Below are positions 16,951-25,350 of a stretch of DNA of 47,927 nt, piece by piece; position 1 is the stretch's first letter, and the number at the start of each line of letters is the position of its first letter. The stretch is from Paenibacillus caseinilyticus. Its GTDB lineage: Bacteria; Bacillota; Bacilli; Paenibacillales; NBRC-103111. The stretch is taken from assembly GCF_027533645.1 (NCBI RefSeq), contig NZ_JAQAGY010000038.1, forward strand, positions 1 through 47,927. The letters run 5' to 3'. Under the pieces are notes generated by a model that was not told where the DNA came from, made no database searches, and saw nothing but the letters and a program-made list of their open reading frames with translations. The position numbers were made by a program, and so were the translations under genes.

Positions 16951-17007
16951 CTTGTATACAAGATACCTAATAGGGCTATTGTAAACGCTCATCAACTTGT
17001 ATACAAG
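16951..17007 (-). promoter_or_regulatory. uxu operon promoter bracketed by two GntR operators
   Basis: CTTGTATACAAG occurs at 16951-16962 and again at 16996-17007, centres 45 bp apart. Between them on the minus strand lie TTGATG (16995-16990) and TATTAG (16972-16967), spaced by 17 nt. One operator abuts the -35 and the other covers the likely transcription start near 16960, giving a leader of about 60 nt. This is direct evidence for autoregulation by the GntR gene. Confidence 0.85.
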
Positions 17008-17342
17008 TATAAATTTAACACCATCTTCTTTCACCTCAGATATGCCAAAAGCCCCCCGGCTGCAGAACAACAACCAGAAGGCATTCCGCCTTACAACCGC
17101 ATAGGACACAATCCACTTCAACGCCCCGCTCCGGCTCCACTGCCTCCAGTTTCGTACTATATCCTGCGCTCCCTGAATGCCCATTTTTTCTACATTATAG
17201 CCGACCCCCTGGAGAATTCAAGGAAACGGTTTCAAATAATGGAACCTCGCAGCTATGGAGCTCCCGGCTTACCTCCCCTGCCGCTCCAGGCCTTCCTGCA
17301 TCTGCCGAACGGCTTGATCCAGCCGTATAAGCATACAACAAA
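17008..17342. other. Intergenic gap upstream of the uxu operon
   Basis: No ORF here has a ribosome binding site and a protein-like composition. An 88-codon minus-strand frame at 16918-17184 covers the operators and is spurious. I see no other structure. Confidence 0.55.
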
Positions 17343-17369
17343 GAGGAAGCCGGGCGGGCCGGCTTCCTC
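17343..17369 (-). terminator. Terminator after the lipase-like gene
   Basis: GAGGAAGCCGG (17343-17353) and CCGGCTTCCTC (17359-17369) form an 11-bp hairpin. On the minus strand it is followed by TTTGTTGT. Confidence 0.8.
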
Positions 17370-17445
17370 GAACTCATGAAAGGGTGCATCTCCTTGCGGA
17401 TGCTTCATCTGCTCGTCACGCGGTCAGACTGATGCGGCCCCGGTG

Positions 17446-19083
17446 CTACTTCAGCTTGCCGGACGCATCGGTCACCGCAAAGTTATAGATCACGGACCGG
17501 GTCACCTTCTCGCCGCGTTCATTGGTGCCCTCCACATCCAGGGACAGGTTATATACCCCCGGCTCCTGCGGGGCTTCAAATGCAAGGGACAGCTTGCCGT
17601 CCTTCAGGCCGTCCGTCGCTCCCAGCCCTTCCTGCCGCTGCTCCCGCTGTGCGGCTGTGCCTTTGCCTGCGGCATGCAGCTCCGCCCGCTTCAAGGAGCC
17701 CTGCACCCGGGTGCCGAGATCGACCCCCAGCTGGGCACGTTCGCCTTGACGGTACACTTTCTTCGGAGCCGTCACACGTGTCTTCGCCTTAGTTCCTTCC
17801 TCCAGGCGGGCCGCTGCAAAATAGGCATCATTCTGTCCGGCAGCCTCCAGTGTCCATACGCCCGCTTCCGGCTTCTCCACCTTGAAGGCGTGCCGGACGG
17901 CGCCGTTGAATACAGCCTCCGTCTCCGCATCTGCGGACGCCGGGACCGCAGCCGGAGCATAGCTTCTACCTGACGGCGAACGCAGTACGAGGGACGTGTC
18001 CGCCTTGGAGGTCAGCACCTCCAGGGACACCGCCTTCAGCCCGCTCTCCAGCGGAAATGAAGCTGTGGCTGTGCCGGCGACCTCGCCGCCGCGGAAGATG
18101 AAGCCCCCGGCTTCGTCCGCCGAAGCGGCAGACCCGCCGAGTCTTGGGCCTACCGGCAAGCCGGCTGCAGACGCAGAACCCTGCGGGGAGGCCGCCATGG
18201 CTCTTACCCCGCTGCCCGCGCTGAGTTTGGGGCGTACCAGCGACCACGTCTCGGACGCCTTGGCCATCGCGCTGTGCGAGATGTCCTTGCTGAAGCTGCG
18301 GATGCCGTTCGGCAGGCCGAAGGCCGAGTCCAGCGAGACGGCCCCGTCATCCTCGCCCGGCAGAATCGCATGCGCGAACCAATAGCCGGTGAACCAGCCG
18401 TCATCCCCCATACCGCCGGACGTGTAGGTAACCGTCGCTTTGTTCTCCGCCCTGCCATCCGTCTGGGCGCGGAAGTTCGCCATATACGAGGTTTGCAGCG
18501 AATACACCGCATCGTCGTTCTTGCCCAGAATATCCGCCAGCCAGGATGCCCAAGAACTGTAGGCGAGGTCGGCCAGCTCGGAGCCCTTGTTCGGAGTTGA
18601 CAGCTGGTGTACGACGTTCACATAAGGAGCGGCGCCGTAATGCACGAGGGCCGTCTGCGTATCGATCCCGCCTTTGGAGTGGGCGATGATATTAATCTTC
18701 GATACTCCGTAATGCTCGGCCACCTTGCGGATGACCTCCGCCAGCTTCGCTCCGTTAGTCCACATGCTGCCACCGGGTCCGTCCGCATCCTGGAGCTGGA
18801 CGAACGCTGTGCGGTAGCCTGCATTGTAAGCGGCTTCATAGTAGCGATCCGCCCCCAGCCAAGTGGAGTAATTGGAGTGAAGACCCTGGACGAATAGAAT
18901 GACCGGCTTGTCCGCCGATGCTCCAGGAGGAACAGCCCCTGTGTACCAATCCCCCGCATTGGCGCTTGGGTTATCGTTATGGAGGATTGGAGCGGGTGCG
19001 GCTGCACCCGCGGCGGCAGGGACAGCGAGGACGGCAGCGGTGATCAGGAGCGTGGCGACACGTTGGGCAGGACGACGAAACAT
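17446..19083 (-). CDS. Secreted lipase-like alpha/beta hydrolase
   Basis: This 545-residue protein has a signal peptide (FRRPAQRVATLLITAAVLA, cut near AGAAA). The hydrolase core holds FVQGLHSNYSTWLG (oxyanion region) and the elbow IIAHSKGG, an A-x-S-x-G form with Ser136, which is typical of Bacillus lipases. GEDDGAVSL and SFSKDISHSAM supply the likely Asp and His. After about residue 310, two extra regions resemble a proprotein-convertase-like or CARDB-like beta domain (ending YNLSLDVEGTNERGEKVTR). A triacylglycerol or wax ester lipase is likely; substrate unknown. ATG at 19083 follows AGGAGATG; the in-frame GTG/ATG six codons earlier is less likely. Confidence 0.85.
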   Translation of the reverse strand: MFRRPAQRVATLLITAAVLAVPAAAGAAAPAPILHNDNPSANAGDWYTGAVPPGASADKPVILFVQGLHSNYSTWLGADRYYEAAYNAGYRTAFVQLQDADGPGGSMWTNGAKLAEVIRKVAEHYGVSKINIIAHSKGGIDTQTALVHYGAAPYVNVVHQLSTPNKGSELADLAYSSWASWLADILGKNDDAVYSLQTSYMANFRAQTDGRAENKATVTYTSGGMGDDGWFTGYWFAHAILPGEDDGAVSLDSAFGLPNGIRSFSKDISHSAMAKASETWSLVRPKLSAGSGVRAMAASPQGSASAAGLPVGPRLGGSAASADEAGGFIFRGGEVAGTATASFPLESGLKAVSLEVLTSKADTSLVLRSPSGRSYAPAAVPASADAETEAVFNGAVRHAFKVEKPEAGVWTLEAAGQNDAYFAAARLEEGTKAKTRVTAPKKVYRQGERAQLGVDLGTRVQGSLKRAELHAAGKGTAAQREQRQEGLGATDGLKDGKLSLAFEAPQEPGVYNLSLDVEGTNERGEKVTRSVIYNFAVTDASGKLK

Positions 19084-19103
19084 GAATACATCTCCTCTCA
19101 ATA

Positions 19104-19121
19104 ATTACTTAATTATGTAAT
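19104..19121. promoter_or_regulatory. Inverted repeat upstream of the lipase gene
   Basis: ATTAC (19104-19108) and GTAAT (19117-19121) are inverted with an AT-only 8-nt spacer, 20 bases before the lipase start. It could be an operator overlapping the promoter, but short AT-rich dyads arise by chance. Confidence 0.3.
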
Positions 19122-19237
19122 TCATTCCTTTATGAGTATATCCGAGATATATTCGTGCTGTATATGGCGGCGAGGCTTAACTTTTTGTAAAGAAACAGAG
19201 GCAAGGGACCCCTATGTCCGCCCCTCTGCACACAAAA

Positions 19238-19275
19238 ACGGAGCGGCTCCCCCCGCTCCGGGTTCACCGCTCCGT
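19238..19275 (-). terminator. Terminator after the 76-aa gene
   Basis: ACGGAGCGG (19238-19246) pairs with CCGCTCCGT (19267-19275). On the minus strand the hairpin is followed by TTTTTGTG. Confidence 0.8.
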
Positions 19276-19310
19276 CCTCATCTCATGGCCTTAGTGGCCT
19301 TGCTCTTCAC

Positions 19311-19541
19311 TTAAGTCCATGCCTGCTGCATGTCATTCCATTCGCTTTCGGGCGGCAGCTCGGTCAGCATGAATTCATCCTGCCCCTCCTCGGTCCAGAC
19401 GCTCGCCTGGGTCATGAGCTGCTCATCCACCTGGTCCTTCTGAGTCTGCAGTTCCTCTGCCACTGTGCCTTCGGACCGTTCAATCGTTTGCTTCAACCGT
19501 TTGCGCTCCGCGAGCCGCTTGGCCATTTGATACAGAATCAT
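19311..19541 (-). CDS. Small hydrophilic protein, unknown function
   Basis: The predicted product has 76 residues. The N-terminal half is a basic, probably coiled helix (MAKRLAERKRLKQTIERSEG) and the rest is acidic (WTEEGQDEFMLTELPPESEWNDM). I do not recognise it. GAAGGGAAG lies upstream of the ATG, and a clear minus-strand terminator follows, which together support a real transcript. Confidence 0.55.
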   Translation of the reverse strand: MILYQMAKRLAERKRLKQTIERSEGTVAEELQTQKDQVDEQLMTQASVWTEEGQDEFMLTELPPESEWNDMQQAWT

Positions 19542-19841
19542 GCCGGCCTTACTTCCCTTCGCTTCATATTTCTTGTCCTTAGCTTACGGTACGAAGATTA
19601 AGGCAAGATTAGAGGAACATAAACGTACCGTTAAAGATTCCCCTCTCCACGATATGCAGCTTCATAACGTAGCATTTCCCATTTTTGTCTAAATCATGCG
19701 GATGCCCCTGCCCGAATCGATACGTGCAGGAAGGAACGTGCTTCCTGAAGGCGGCGGTGAATACGTGTCCTGCACATCCGGCCGCAGCACAAAGAGGAGC
19801 CGCGCCGGCTCCTCTCTCCCCTGGGCTTCTTCCGTCAGATC
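19542..19841. other. Gap with cwlJ terminator hairpin
   Basis: AGAGGAGCCG (19793-19802) and CGGCTCCTCT (19806-19815) form a hairpin just after cwlJ on the minus strand, with a short TTT tail. The remaining sequence shows no credible gene; an 86-codon minus frame at 19609-19869 overlaps the cwlJ end and has no support. Confidence 0.55.
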
Positions 19842-20270
19842 TCAATACGTATTGTAGATCGCATCGCAAATCCCGGCCTTCGGCTCGTAGTAGCAGTGCT
19901 TCTTATACCGCCCTACGTGGGGTTGGCCGTACCAGGTGGGCGGACAGTCGACCGGAGGCCGCCAATACCACAGGCTGAACTTCGACGGCCACAGCCTCTC
20001 GCCGTTCACCGCCCGGCGTGCCAATCGCCGCTCCCTATCCCTTGGCTTCTGATAAAAATAGCCATGCAGCGTCGCCTCAAACGCATGCGGCTGATATACC
20101 ATCTGTTCGATTGTGCGGAGTCCCTTGAAGTCCGAGCAGTTCGAGCGGATCCGGTTGATGCCCACATTGCCCACCATCATCATGCCCGGCTCCCCCTCGC
20201 CCTCCGCTTCCGCCCGAAGCAGCCTTGCCAGCAGATCGATGTCTTGTTCCCTGGCCTTTACCACCGCCAT
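19842..20270 (-). CDS. cwlJ: Spore cortex-lytic cell wall hydrolase CwlJ
   Basis: This 142-residue protein of the Hydrolase_2 (SleB/CwlJ) family has the same length as B. subtilis CwlJ and nearly the same opening (MAVVKAREQDIDLLARLLRAEAEGEG). The catalytic Glu of RAEAEGEG and the motifs GNVGINRIRSNCSDFKGLRTI and QPHAFEA are intact. In spores CwlJ sits near the inner coat and degrades cortex peptidoglycan during germination, notably with Ca-dipicolinate. ATG at 20270 follows GAGGTGAG; a GTG three codons earlier would destroy that spacing. It shows the organism forms endospores. No gerQ is adjacent. Confidence 0.95.
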   Translation of the reverse strand: MAVVKAREQDIDLLARLLRAEAEGEGEPGMMMVGNVGINRIRSNCSDFKGLRTIEQMVYQPHAFEATLHGYFYQKPRDRERRLARRAVNGERLWPSKFSLWYWRPPVDCPPTWYGQPHVGRYKKHCYYEPKAGICDAIYNTY

Positions 20271-20421
20271 GGTTCTCACCTCATTCGATGTAGCGTTCTC
20301 CCTAGCATATTAAGCAGGCAGGGAAATAATTCCGCCCCCCGCGAATAACGCCGGTTTCACGGAATACCGCGAATCATGGTATAGTAAGGGCAGCATCGAA
20401 TGAAAGAACGGAGTGAAAGTA

Positions 20422-21450
20422 GTGATCAGAAAACACACGCCTTCCCGCGGGACAAGCCGCCCGGGCAGCTCACCACAGCGCAGCGCCAAACCGGCACGTC
20501 CGCCGGGCAAAGCCGCCGGACGTCCCCAGCGCCCACCCGCCGGAGGAGCCCCGGCGCCGCAGACCGCCCCGGGACGGACCTACACGGTCAAAGAACCGGG
20601 GGAGCTGCTGAGCTTCCTGCTCTCCACCTTGAAGATGGGCCGCAACAGCGTCAAATCCCTGCTGGCCCGGGGGCAGGTGTCGGTGAACGACCAGACCGTG
20701 ACGCTGTACAACCACCCCCTTCAGACCGGGCAGACGGTGAGCATCCACAAGGAGCGGACCGCCGAGGCTCCGCCGCTGATCGGCCTGTCCATCCTGCATG
20801 AGGACAAGGACCTGATCGTCGTGCACAAGGAGGCGGGCCTGCTGTCCATCGCGTCCGCGCAGGAAAGCGAATTGACCGCCTACCGCCAGCTCATGGCCCA
20901 CGTGCGCGTCGGCAACCCCAGGGGCCGCATCTTCGTCGTCCATCGGCTCGACCGGGACACTTCGGGGGTCATGCTGTTCGCCAAGAGCGAGGAAGTGCAG
21001 CAGACGCTGCAGAATGCCTGGCAGGATATGGTGAAGGAACGCACCTACGTCGCCTTGGTCGACGGCAGCGTGAAGAAACCGGAAGGCACCATCAAGTCCT
21101 GGCTGAAGGAGAGCAGCACGCTCAAGATGTACTCCAGCCCCTACCCGAACGACGGCCAACTGGCCGTCACCCATTATAAAGTCCTGCAGACCTCCAGGGA
21201 CTTCTCTCTGCTGGAAGTGAACCTGGAGACCGGACGCAAGAACCAGATCCGCGTACACATGCAGGATATCGGCCATCCGGTTGCCAGCGACAAGAAATAC
21301 GGTTCAAAATCCAGAGTGCTGAACCGCCTTGGGCTTCATGCGCGGGTGCTGGCCTTCGTCCATCCCGTGACAGGAGACCTCATGCGTTTCGAAACCGACA
21401 TTCCGAAGGCGTTTCTCAGTCCGCTGAGAAGCGCCGGACCCAGAGCCTAG
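20422..21450 (+). CDS. RluA-family pseudouridine synthase
   Basis: The product has about 342 residues. A disordered basic, Pro-rich N-terminal tail of about 55 residues precedes an S4 RNA-binding domain (LLSTLKMGRNSVKSLLARGQVSVNDQ). The RluA catalytic domain has the motif HRLDRDTSGVMLFAKS with its catalytic Asp, and GRKNQIRVHMQDIGHPVASDKKYG. It isomerises uridines in rRNA or tRNA; the exact site is not deducible. I prefer GTG at 20422, 8 nt after GGAG, over the GTG at 20413 that overlaps that site. The gene is monocistronic and has a hairpin terminator. Confidence 0.9.
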   Translation: MIRKHTPSRGTSRPGSSPQRSAKPARPPGKAAGRPQRPPAGGAPAPQTAPGRTYTVKEPGELLSFLLSTLKMGRNSVKSLLARGQVSVNDQTVTLYNHPLQTGQTVSIHKERTAEAPPLIGLSILHEDKDLIVVHKEAGLLSIASAQESELTAYRQLMAHVRVGNPRGRIFVVHRLDRDTSGVMLFAKSEEVQQTLQNAWQDMVKERTYVALVDGSVKKPEGTIKSWLKESSTLKMYSSPYPNDGQLAVTHYKVLQTSRDFSLLEVNLETGRKNQIRVHMQDIGHPVASDKKYGSKSRVLNRLGLHARVLAFVHPVTGDLMRFETDIPKAFLSPLRSAGPRA

Positions 21451-21476
21451 GCAGCCCCGCGGCGGCTGTCCCTATC

Positions 21477-21507
21477 AGAGTCAGGCATCCCACGCCTGAC
21501 TCTTTTT
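21477..21507 (+). terminator. Terminator after the pseudouridine synthase gene
   Basis: AGAGTCAGGC (21477-21486) pairs with GCCTGACTCT (21494-21503), followed by TTTT. Confidence 0.9.
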
Positions 21508-21565
21508 GTGCATATATAAGAGTTTATATCTCACCAGGGCTCGATTCTGTAATCTTACATATCTC

Positions 21566-21611
21566 ATAAACGCGCATCGTCCCTTATGAGACGGCGAAGC
21601 CGTTTATCTTG
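21566..21611 (+). promoter_or_regulatory. Structured leader element, copy 2 (upstream of RG lyase)
   Basis: This is the same element as at 4409-4455. Identical parts are the first 17 nt and the last 22 nt (GACGGCGAAGCC then GTTTATCTTG); only the apical loop differs (CCTTATGA closed by GTC/GAC). The outer stem ATAAACG/CGTTTAT is kept. It lies 222 nt before the lyase gene, coding strand. GAAGCC at 21596-21601 can pair with GGCTTC at 21690-21695, while AAGCC at 21641-21645 competes for GGCTT. A TATAAT follows at 21710-21715. Confidence 0.6.
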
Positions 21612-21833
21612 TGTCTTCCTTCCCCGACTCGCTGTCGCCCAAGCCAAAACCTCTGAATTTTAAACGAAACATGACTGATTTTTGCCTGTGGCTTCAAGCA
21701 CCGTTCCCCTATAATGAAAAGGAATTTCAACACCGGACCCGCACCTGAAGGAAGAAGGGAGGACGGCAGAGTCATCGTTGTAAGCGCACTCATGAATGTA
21801 TGCTCTATTACCCTATAAGGATGGTGACCTTTC

Positions 21834-24413
21834 ATGTCTCCGAAGAACAAAACCCTGCTGACCCGTAGAATGCTGGCCCTTACAGCCGCTGTGCCTCTGC
21901 TGCTGACCAGCGTTACCGGCGCTTCCGCCGCCGGCCTAGAGCAGCACCGCCCTCCAGCGTCCATCAAGGGCAGCGGCGTCCAGCTGGAATATCTCGACCG
22001 CGGACTCGTCGCTGCTTCCACCTCCCAAGGCGTATTCCTCAGCTGGAGGCTGCGTGCAGGAGAAGTGACGGGCGCTTCGGCAACCGGCCTGACCGGCGCT
22101 GCATTCAACGTCTACCGTGACGGCAAGAAGGTAGCCACCGTGACGGATAGCACGAACTATCTGGATGCGGCAGGCACAGCCGCTTCCCGCTATGAGGTCG
22201 CCGCCGTGGTGAACGGCAAAGAAATCGACCGCAGCGACACCGCCGCCCCGTGGGCCGGCGCCTACTACGATCTCAAGCTGAATAAGCCCGCGGACGGCGT
22301 GACTCCTGCAGGGGAAGCCTATACCTACTCGGCGAACGATATGAGCGTCGGCGATGTGGACGGGGACGGGCAGTATGAATTTTTTGTAAAATGGGATCCG
22401 AGCAACTCCAAGGACGTGTCCCAGGTCGGCTACACCGGCCAGACGTATATCGACTGCTACCGGTTCGACGGCACGCTGCTGTACCGGATCGACCTCGGGG
22501 TGAACATCCGTGCAGGAGCGCATTATACCGACTTCATGGTGTATGACTTTGACGGCGACGGCAAGGCGGAGATGATGTTCAAGACCGCTCCGGGCACCCA
22601 GATCCACAAGTACGATGCGCAGGGTACCGTGACTTCGTCCACCTATATCACGATGCCGAAGGAAGACCTCCGGGCCGGCTACCGCAACACGGACGATTAC
22701 CGCCTGAGCAAGCAGGGCTACTACGAGCATGTCGTGAACATGTTCATGAACTGGCATAAGCACGAGGAAGTGGTCGCCGGCAACTGGCCCGCCACGCTAG
22801 AGGAATGCTTCGGCATCGAGAAGAAGTATACGTATCCGCTGTCCCGCGCCGACGCGCAGAGCCTGACGGATTACTTCATGGACGTGTATGCGCCGAGCCG
22901 CAGCGCCCGCAACAACCTGAGAGCGTTCGAGGGCTTCATTCTGAGCGGTCCCGAATATCTATCCGTATTCAACGGCGCTACGGGGGACGAGCTGCAGACC
23001 ATTCCATATACACCGGACCGGGGAGACGACGGGCTGATGTGGGGCGATTATGCGATGGGCCGGATCGAGCCTGGCAACCGGGTCGACCGCTTCCTGGCCG
23101 GCGTCGCGTACCTCGACGGCAAGAAGCCCTATGCCGTGTTCGCACGAGGCTACTATACCCGCTCCACGCTCAAGTCCTACAGTTGGGACGGCAAGAAGCT
23201 GAAGGAGTATTGGAACGTGGACAGCGGCTGGGTACCGATGACCAACCCGTTCAATGACGGCCCGCACGGCCGTAATGGCCGGGATCCGGAGTATGGCACG
23301 CTGACTACCCAAGGCGCCCATACCTTGACCGCAGCGGATGTGGACGGTGACGGCGCTCAGGAGATCGTCTACGGCTCCGCGACGATCGACAACGACGGCA
23401 AGCTGCTTTACAGCTCCATGGATACGATGCCGGCGGGCAGCGCGACACCGGGCACCACGGCAAGACTCGGTCACGGAGATGCGCTTCATGTGACGGATAT
23501 CGATCCGGACCGCCCCGGCCAGGAGATCTATATGGTGCACGAAGGCGCCACCTATGCGCCGTACGGCTACTCCCTGCGTGACGCGAAGACAGGCCAAGTC
23601 ATCTACGGCGGCTACACGGGCAAAGACACCGGCCGCGGCATGACTGGCGACGTCGACCCCGCACGCCGCGGACTCGAGACTTGGGCTGTCGGGCTGTGGA
23701 CGGCCCAAGGCGAGAAGATCGACACGACCGCACCCGGCACCAACATGAATATCAAATGGGCGGCCGATATGACGACCCAGATCGTGAACGGGGCCATTGA
23801 CGCCACGCCGTCCATCGACGATTGGAAGAAGGGCCGGCTGCTGACGGCGGAAGGCACCCGGACGAATAACTATACTAAGGGCAACCCCGGCCTTGTCGCC
23901 GATATCTTTGGGGACTGGCGGGAAGAGCTGCTCGTCCGCACTGCCGACAGCTCAGCGATCCGCATCTACCTGAGCACGGAAGTGACGAACCGCAAGCTCT
24001 ACACGCTGATGCACGATCCGCAGTACCGGGCCGAAGTCGCCCGCCAGAACACCGGCTACAACCAGCCGTCGTACACGAGCTATTATTTTGCGTCGGATAC
24101 GGACTTCAAGAAGGTGCCGGTGCCTTCCTACTGGACACCGGGACTGCTCACCGTACTGAGCGGTCTCACCCAGGAATACCGGGCATCCGGCGAGCTAGGT
24201 GGATCTCTCGCTTCCCGGCTCGAAGACAGGCTGAAGCAGGCGCAGCGGGAGTGGGAGCGGGGCTCCGTGAAGGATGCGGTCAAGAGTATCGACAAATTCC
24301 TGGATCAGCTTGAGAAGAGGGGCAAGAAGGATACCCTCTCCGCCCGGGCCGACAAGAATCTGTCCTATCACGCAAAGCTGTTCATCCGCACGTGGGACCA
24401 AGACAAGAAGTAA
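21834..24413 (+). CDS. Secreted rhamnogalacturonan lyase, PL11 (YesW-like)
   Basis: This 859-residue protein has a signal peptide ending near TGASA/AGLEQ. A fibronectin-like N-terminal beta domain (FNVYRDGKKVATV) leads into the eight-bladed PL11 propeller with repeated Asp-rich calcium loops (GDVDGDGQYEFFVKWDPSN, DFDGDGKAEMMFK, DVDGDGAQEIVYG) and GLVADIFGDWREELLVR near the end. It cleaves the rhamnogalacturonan I backbone of pectin by beta-elimination. After about residue 770 there is an extra helical, charged domain (LEDRLKQAQREWERG...) of the FIMS/FIVAR kind, possibly for surface retention. Start at 21834 follows AAGGATGGTGACC. Confidence 0.94.
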   Translation: MSPKNKTLLTRRMLALTAAVPLLLTSVTGASAAGLEQHRPPASIKGSGVQLEYLDRGLVAASTSQGVFLSWRLRAGEVTGASATGLTGAAFNVYRDGKKVATVTDSTNYLDAAGTAASRYEVAAVVNGKEIDRSDTAAPWAGAYYDLKLNKPADGVTPAGEAYTYSANDMSVGDVDGDGQYEFFVKWDPSNSKDVSQVGYTGQTYIDCYRFDGTLLYRIDLGVNIRAGAHYTDFMVYDFDGDGKAEMMFKTAPGTQIHKYDAQGTVTSSTYITMPKEDLRAGYRNTDDYRLSKQGYYEHVVNMFMNWHKHEEVVAGNWPATLEECFGIEKKYTYPLSRADAQSLTDYFMDVYAPSRSARNNLRAFEGFILSGPEYLSVFNGATGDELQTIPYTPDRGDDGLMWGDYAMGRIEPGNRVDRFLAGVAYLDGKKPYAVFARGYYTRSTLKSYSWDGKKLKEYWNVDSGWVPMTNPFNDGPHGRNGRDPEYGTLTTQGAHTLTAADVDGDGAQEIVYGSATIDNDGKLLYSSMDTMPAGSATPGTTARLGHGDALHVTDIDPDRPGQEIYMVHEGATYAPYGYSLRDAKTGQVIYGGYTGKDTGRGMTGDVDPARRGLETWAVGLWTAQGEKIDTTAPGTNMNIKWAADMTTQIVNGAIDATPSIDDWKKGRLLTAEGTRTNNYTKGNPGLVADIFGDWREELLVRTADSSAIRIYLSTEVTNRKLYTLMHDPQYRAEVARQNTGYNQPSYTSYYFASDTDFKKVPVPSYWTPGLLTVLSGLTQEYRASGELGGSLASRLEDRLKQAQREWERGSVKDAVKSIDKFLDQLEKRGKKDTLSARADKNLSYHAKLFIRTWDQDKK

Positions 24414-24427
24414 TCCGAATCTGCAGG

Positions 24428-24462
24428 AAAGCCGCCTTGATCATAACCAAGGCGGCTTTTTT
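24428..24462. terminator. Terminator between RG lyase and the DJ-1 gene
   Basis: AAAGCCGCCTTG (24428-24439) pairs with CAAGGCGGCTTT (24448-24459), with more T after it on the plus strand. Confidence 0.9.
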
Positions 24463-24467
24463 CCTGT

Positions 24468-25049
24468 CTATGCCGGGAAATAGCCCTTCTTTAGCACCGT
24501 GTACCACTCCTGCAGCTTTTCTCCTTCGAGCACGCCCAGCTTCTCCAGAATGTGGGCCGAGAACTCCAAGGCCCCCGACCCGTTCGCCGTAATCAGGTTC
24601 CCGTCGCTCACGGACTGGGCATCGGTATAGAAAGCCTCCCCGCGGTAACTCGGCGCCCCTTCTTTGAGAAAAGGCAGCGTATTGCCCGTGTGCCCGGTGT
24701 GATCCAAGAATCCGTGCCTGGCAAGGAAGGTCGTTGCATCGCAGATCGCAGCCACCGGAATATCCTCACGGGTACAGTAAGCCACGAGCTCCTTGAGCTG
24801 CACGTGTTTGTCCTCTCCCCATCCGGTTCCACCGGAGATGATCAGCATCGCCGGCTTAGCCTCCGGAAGATACTCCTTTACACTGTAGTCGGGTAACACG
24901 CGAAGGCCGCCCATCGATACTTTGGGCTCGAGATCGATAGCAATGGTTCTTACGCGGAAGCCCGTACCCGGCTGGTTCAGCTCTGCCGTCACATAGGCTG
25001 CTTCCCAGTCCGCGAACCCGTCCGTAATCATCAACAGCACTTCTTTCAT
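24468..25049 (-). CDS. DJ-1/PfpI family protein
   Basis: The 193-residue product has the flavodoxin-like DJ-1/PfpI fold: MKEVLLMITDGFADWE at the N-terminus, MLIISGGTGWGEDKH with the family glycines, and the nucleophile elbow VAAICDATTFLA with Cys in the expected position. LITANGSGALEFSAHIL is the usual C-terminal segment. Members act as glyoxalases, deglycases, amidases or isonitrile hydratases; nothing here distinguishes these. GAGGAGGCAG lies before the ATG. It stands alone. Confidence 0.88.
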   Translation of the reverse strand: MKEVLLMITDGFADWEAAYVTAELNQPGTGFRVRTIAIDLEPKVSMGGLRVLPDYSVKEYLPEAKPAMLIISGGTGWGEDKHVQLKELVAYCTREDIPVAAICDATTFLARHGFLDHTGHTGNTLPFLKEGAPSYRGEAFYTDAQSVSDGNLITANGSGALEFSAHILEKLGVLEGEKLQEWYTVLKKGYFPA

Positions 25050-25350
25050 GGAACTGCCTCCTCGAATCGTACTTGGTTTCTATAGCGATTGTATCACCCC
25101 AACCCTGACAACAGGCTGTCAGCAGAGTTCTCGCCCCCCTCAGCATCATGCTCTGTTGCGCTGCCGAAGCCTGTACTGGAGGACAACCGCCGCCGGGCAC
25201 AGGCTCTCTCCGCGCGGAACCAGGTATAGCGCCGACCACACAGGCCCAGGGCCAACGGCTGCATACGCCGCTCTTTCCTATGGCTCCGCCCCCACAAGGA
25301 ACAGCCTTGCCCCTCTCCAGCTGAGAGGGGCAAGGCTGCTTAGGCCAATC
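25050..25350. other. Gap with long GC hairpin
   Basis: A 16-bp perfect hairpin (arms 25302-25317 and 25323-25338, loop CAGCT) follows the MFS gene on the minus strand. It lacks a U-tract but is the likely transcript end. Nothing gene-like is seen in the rest. Confidence 0.55.
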
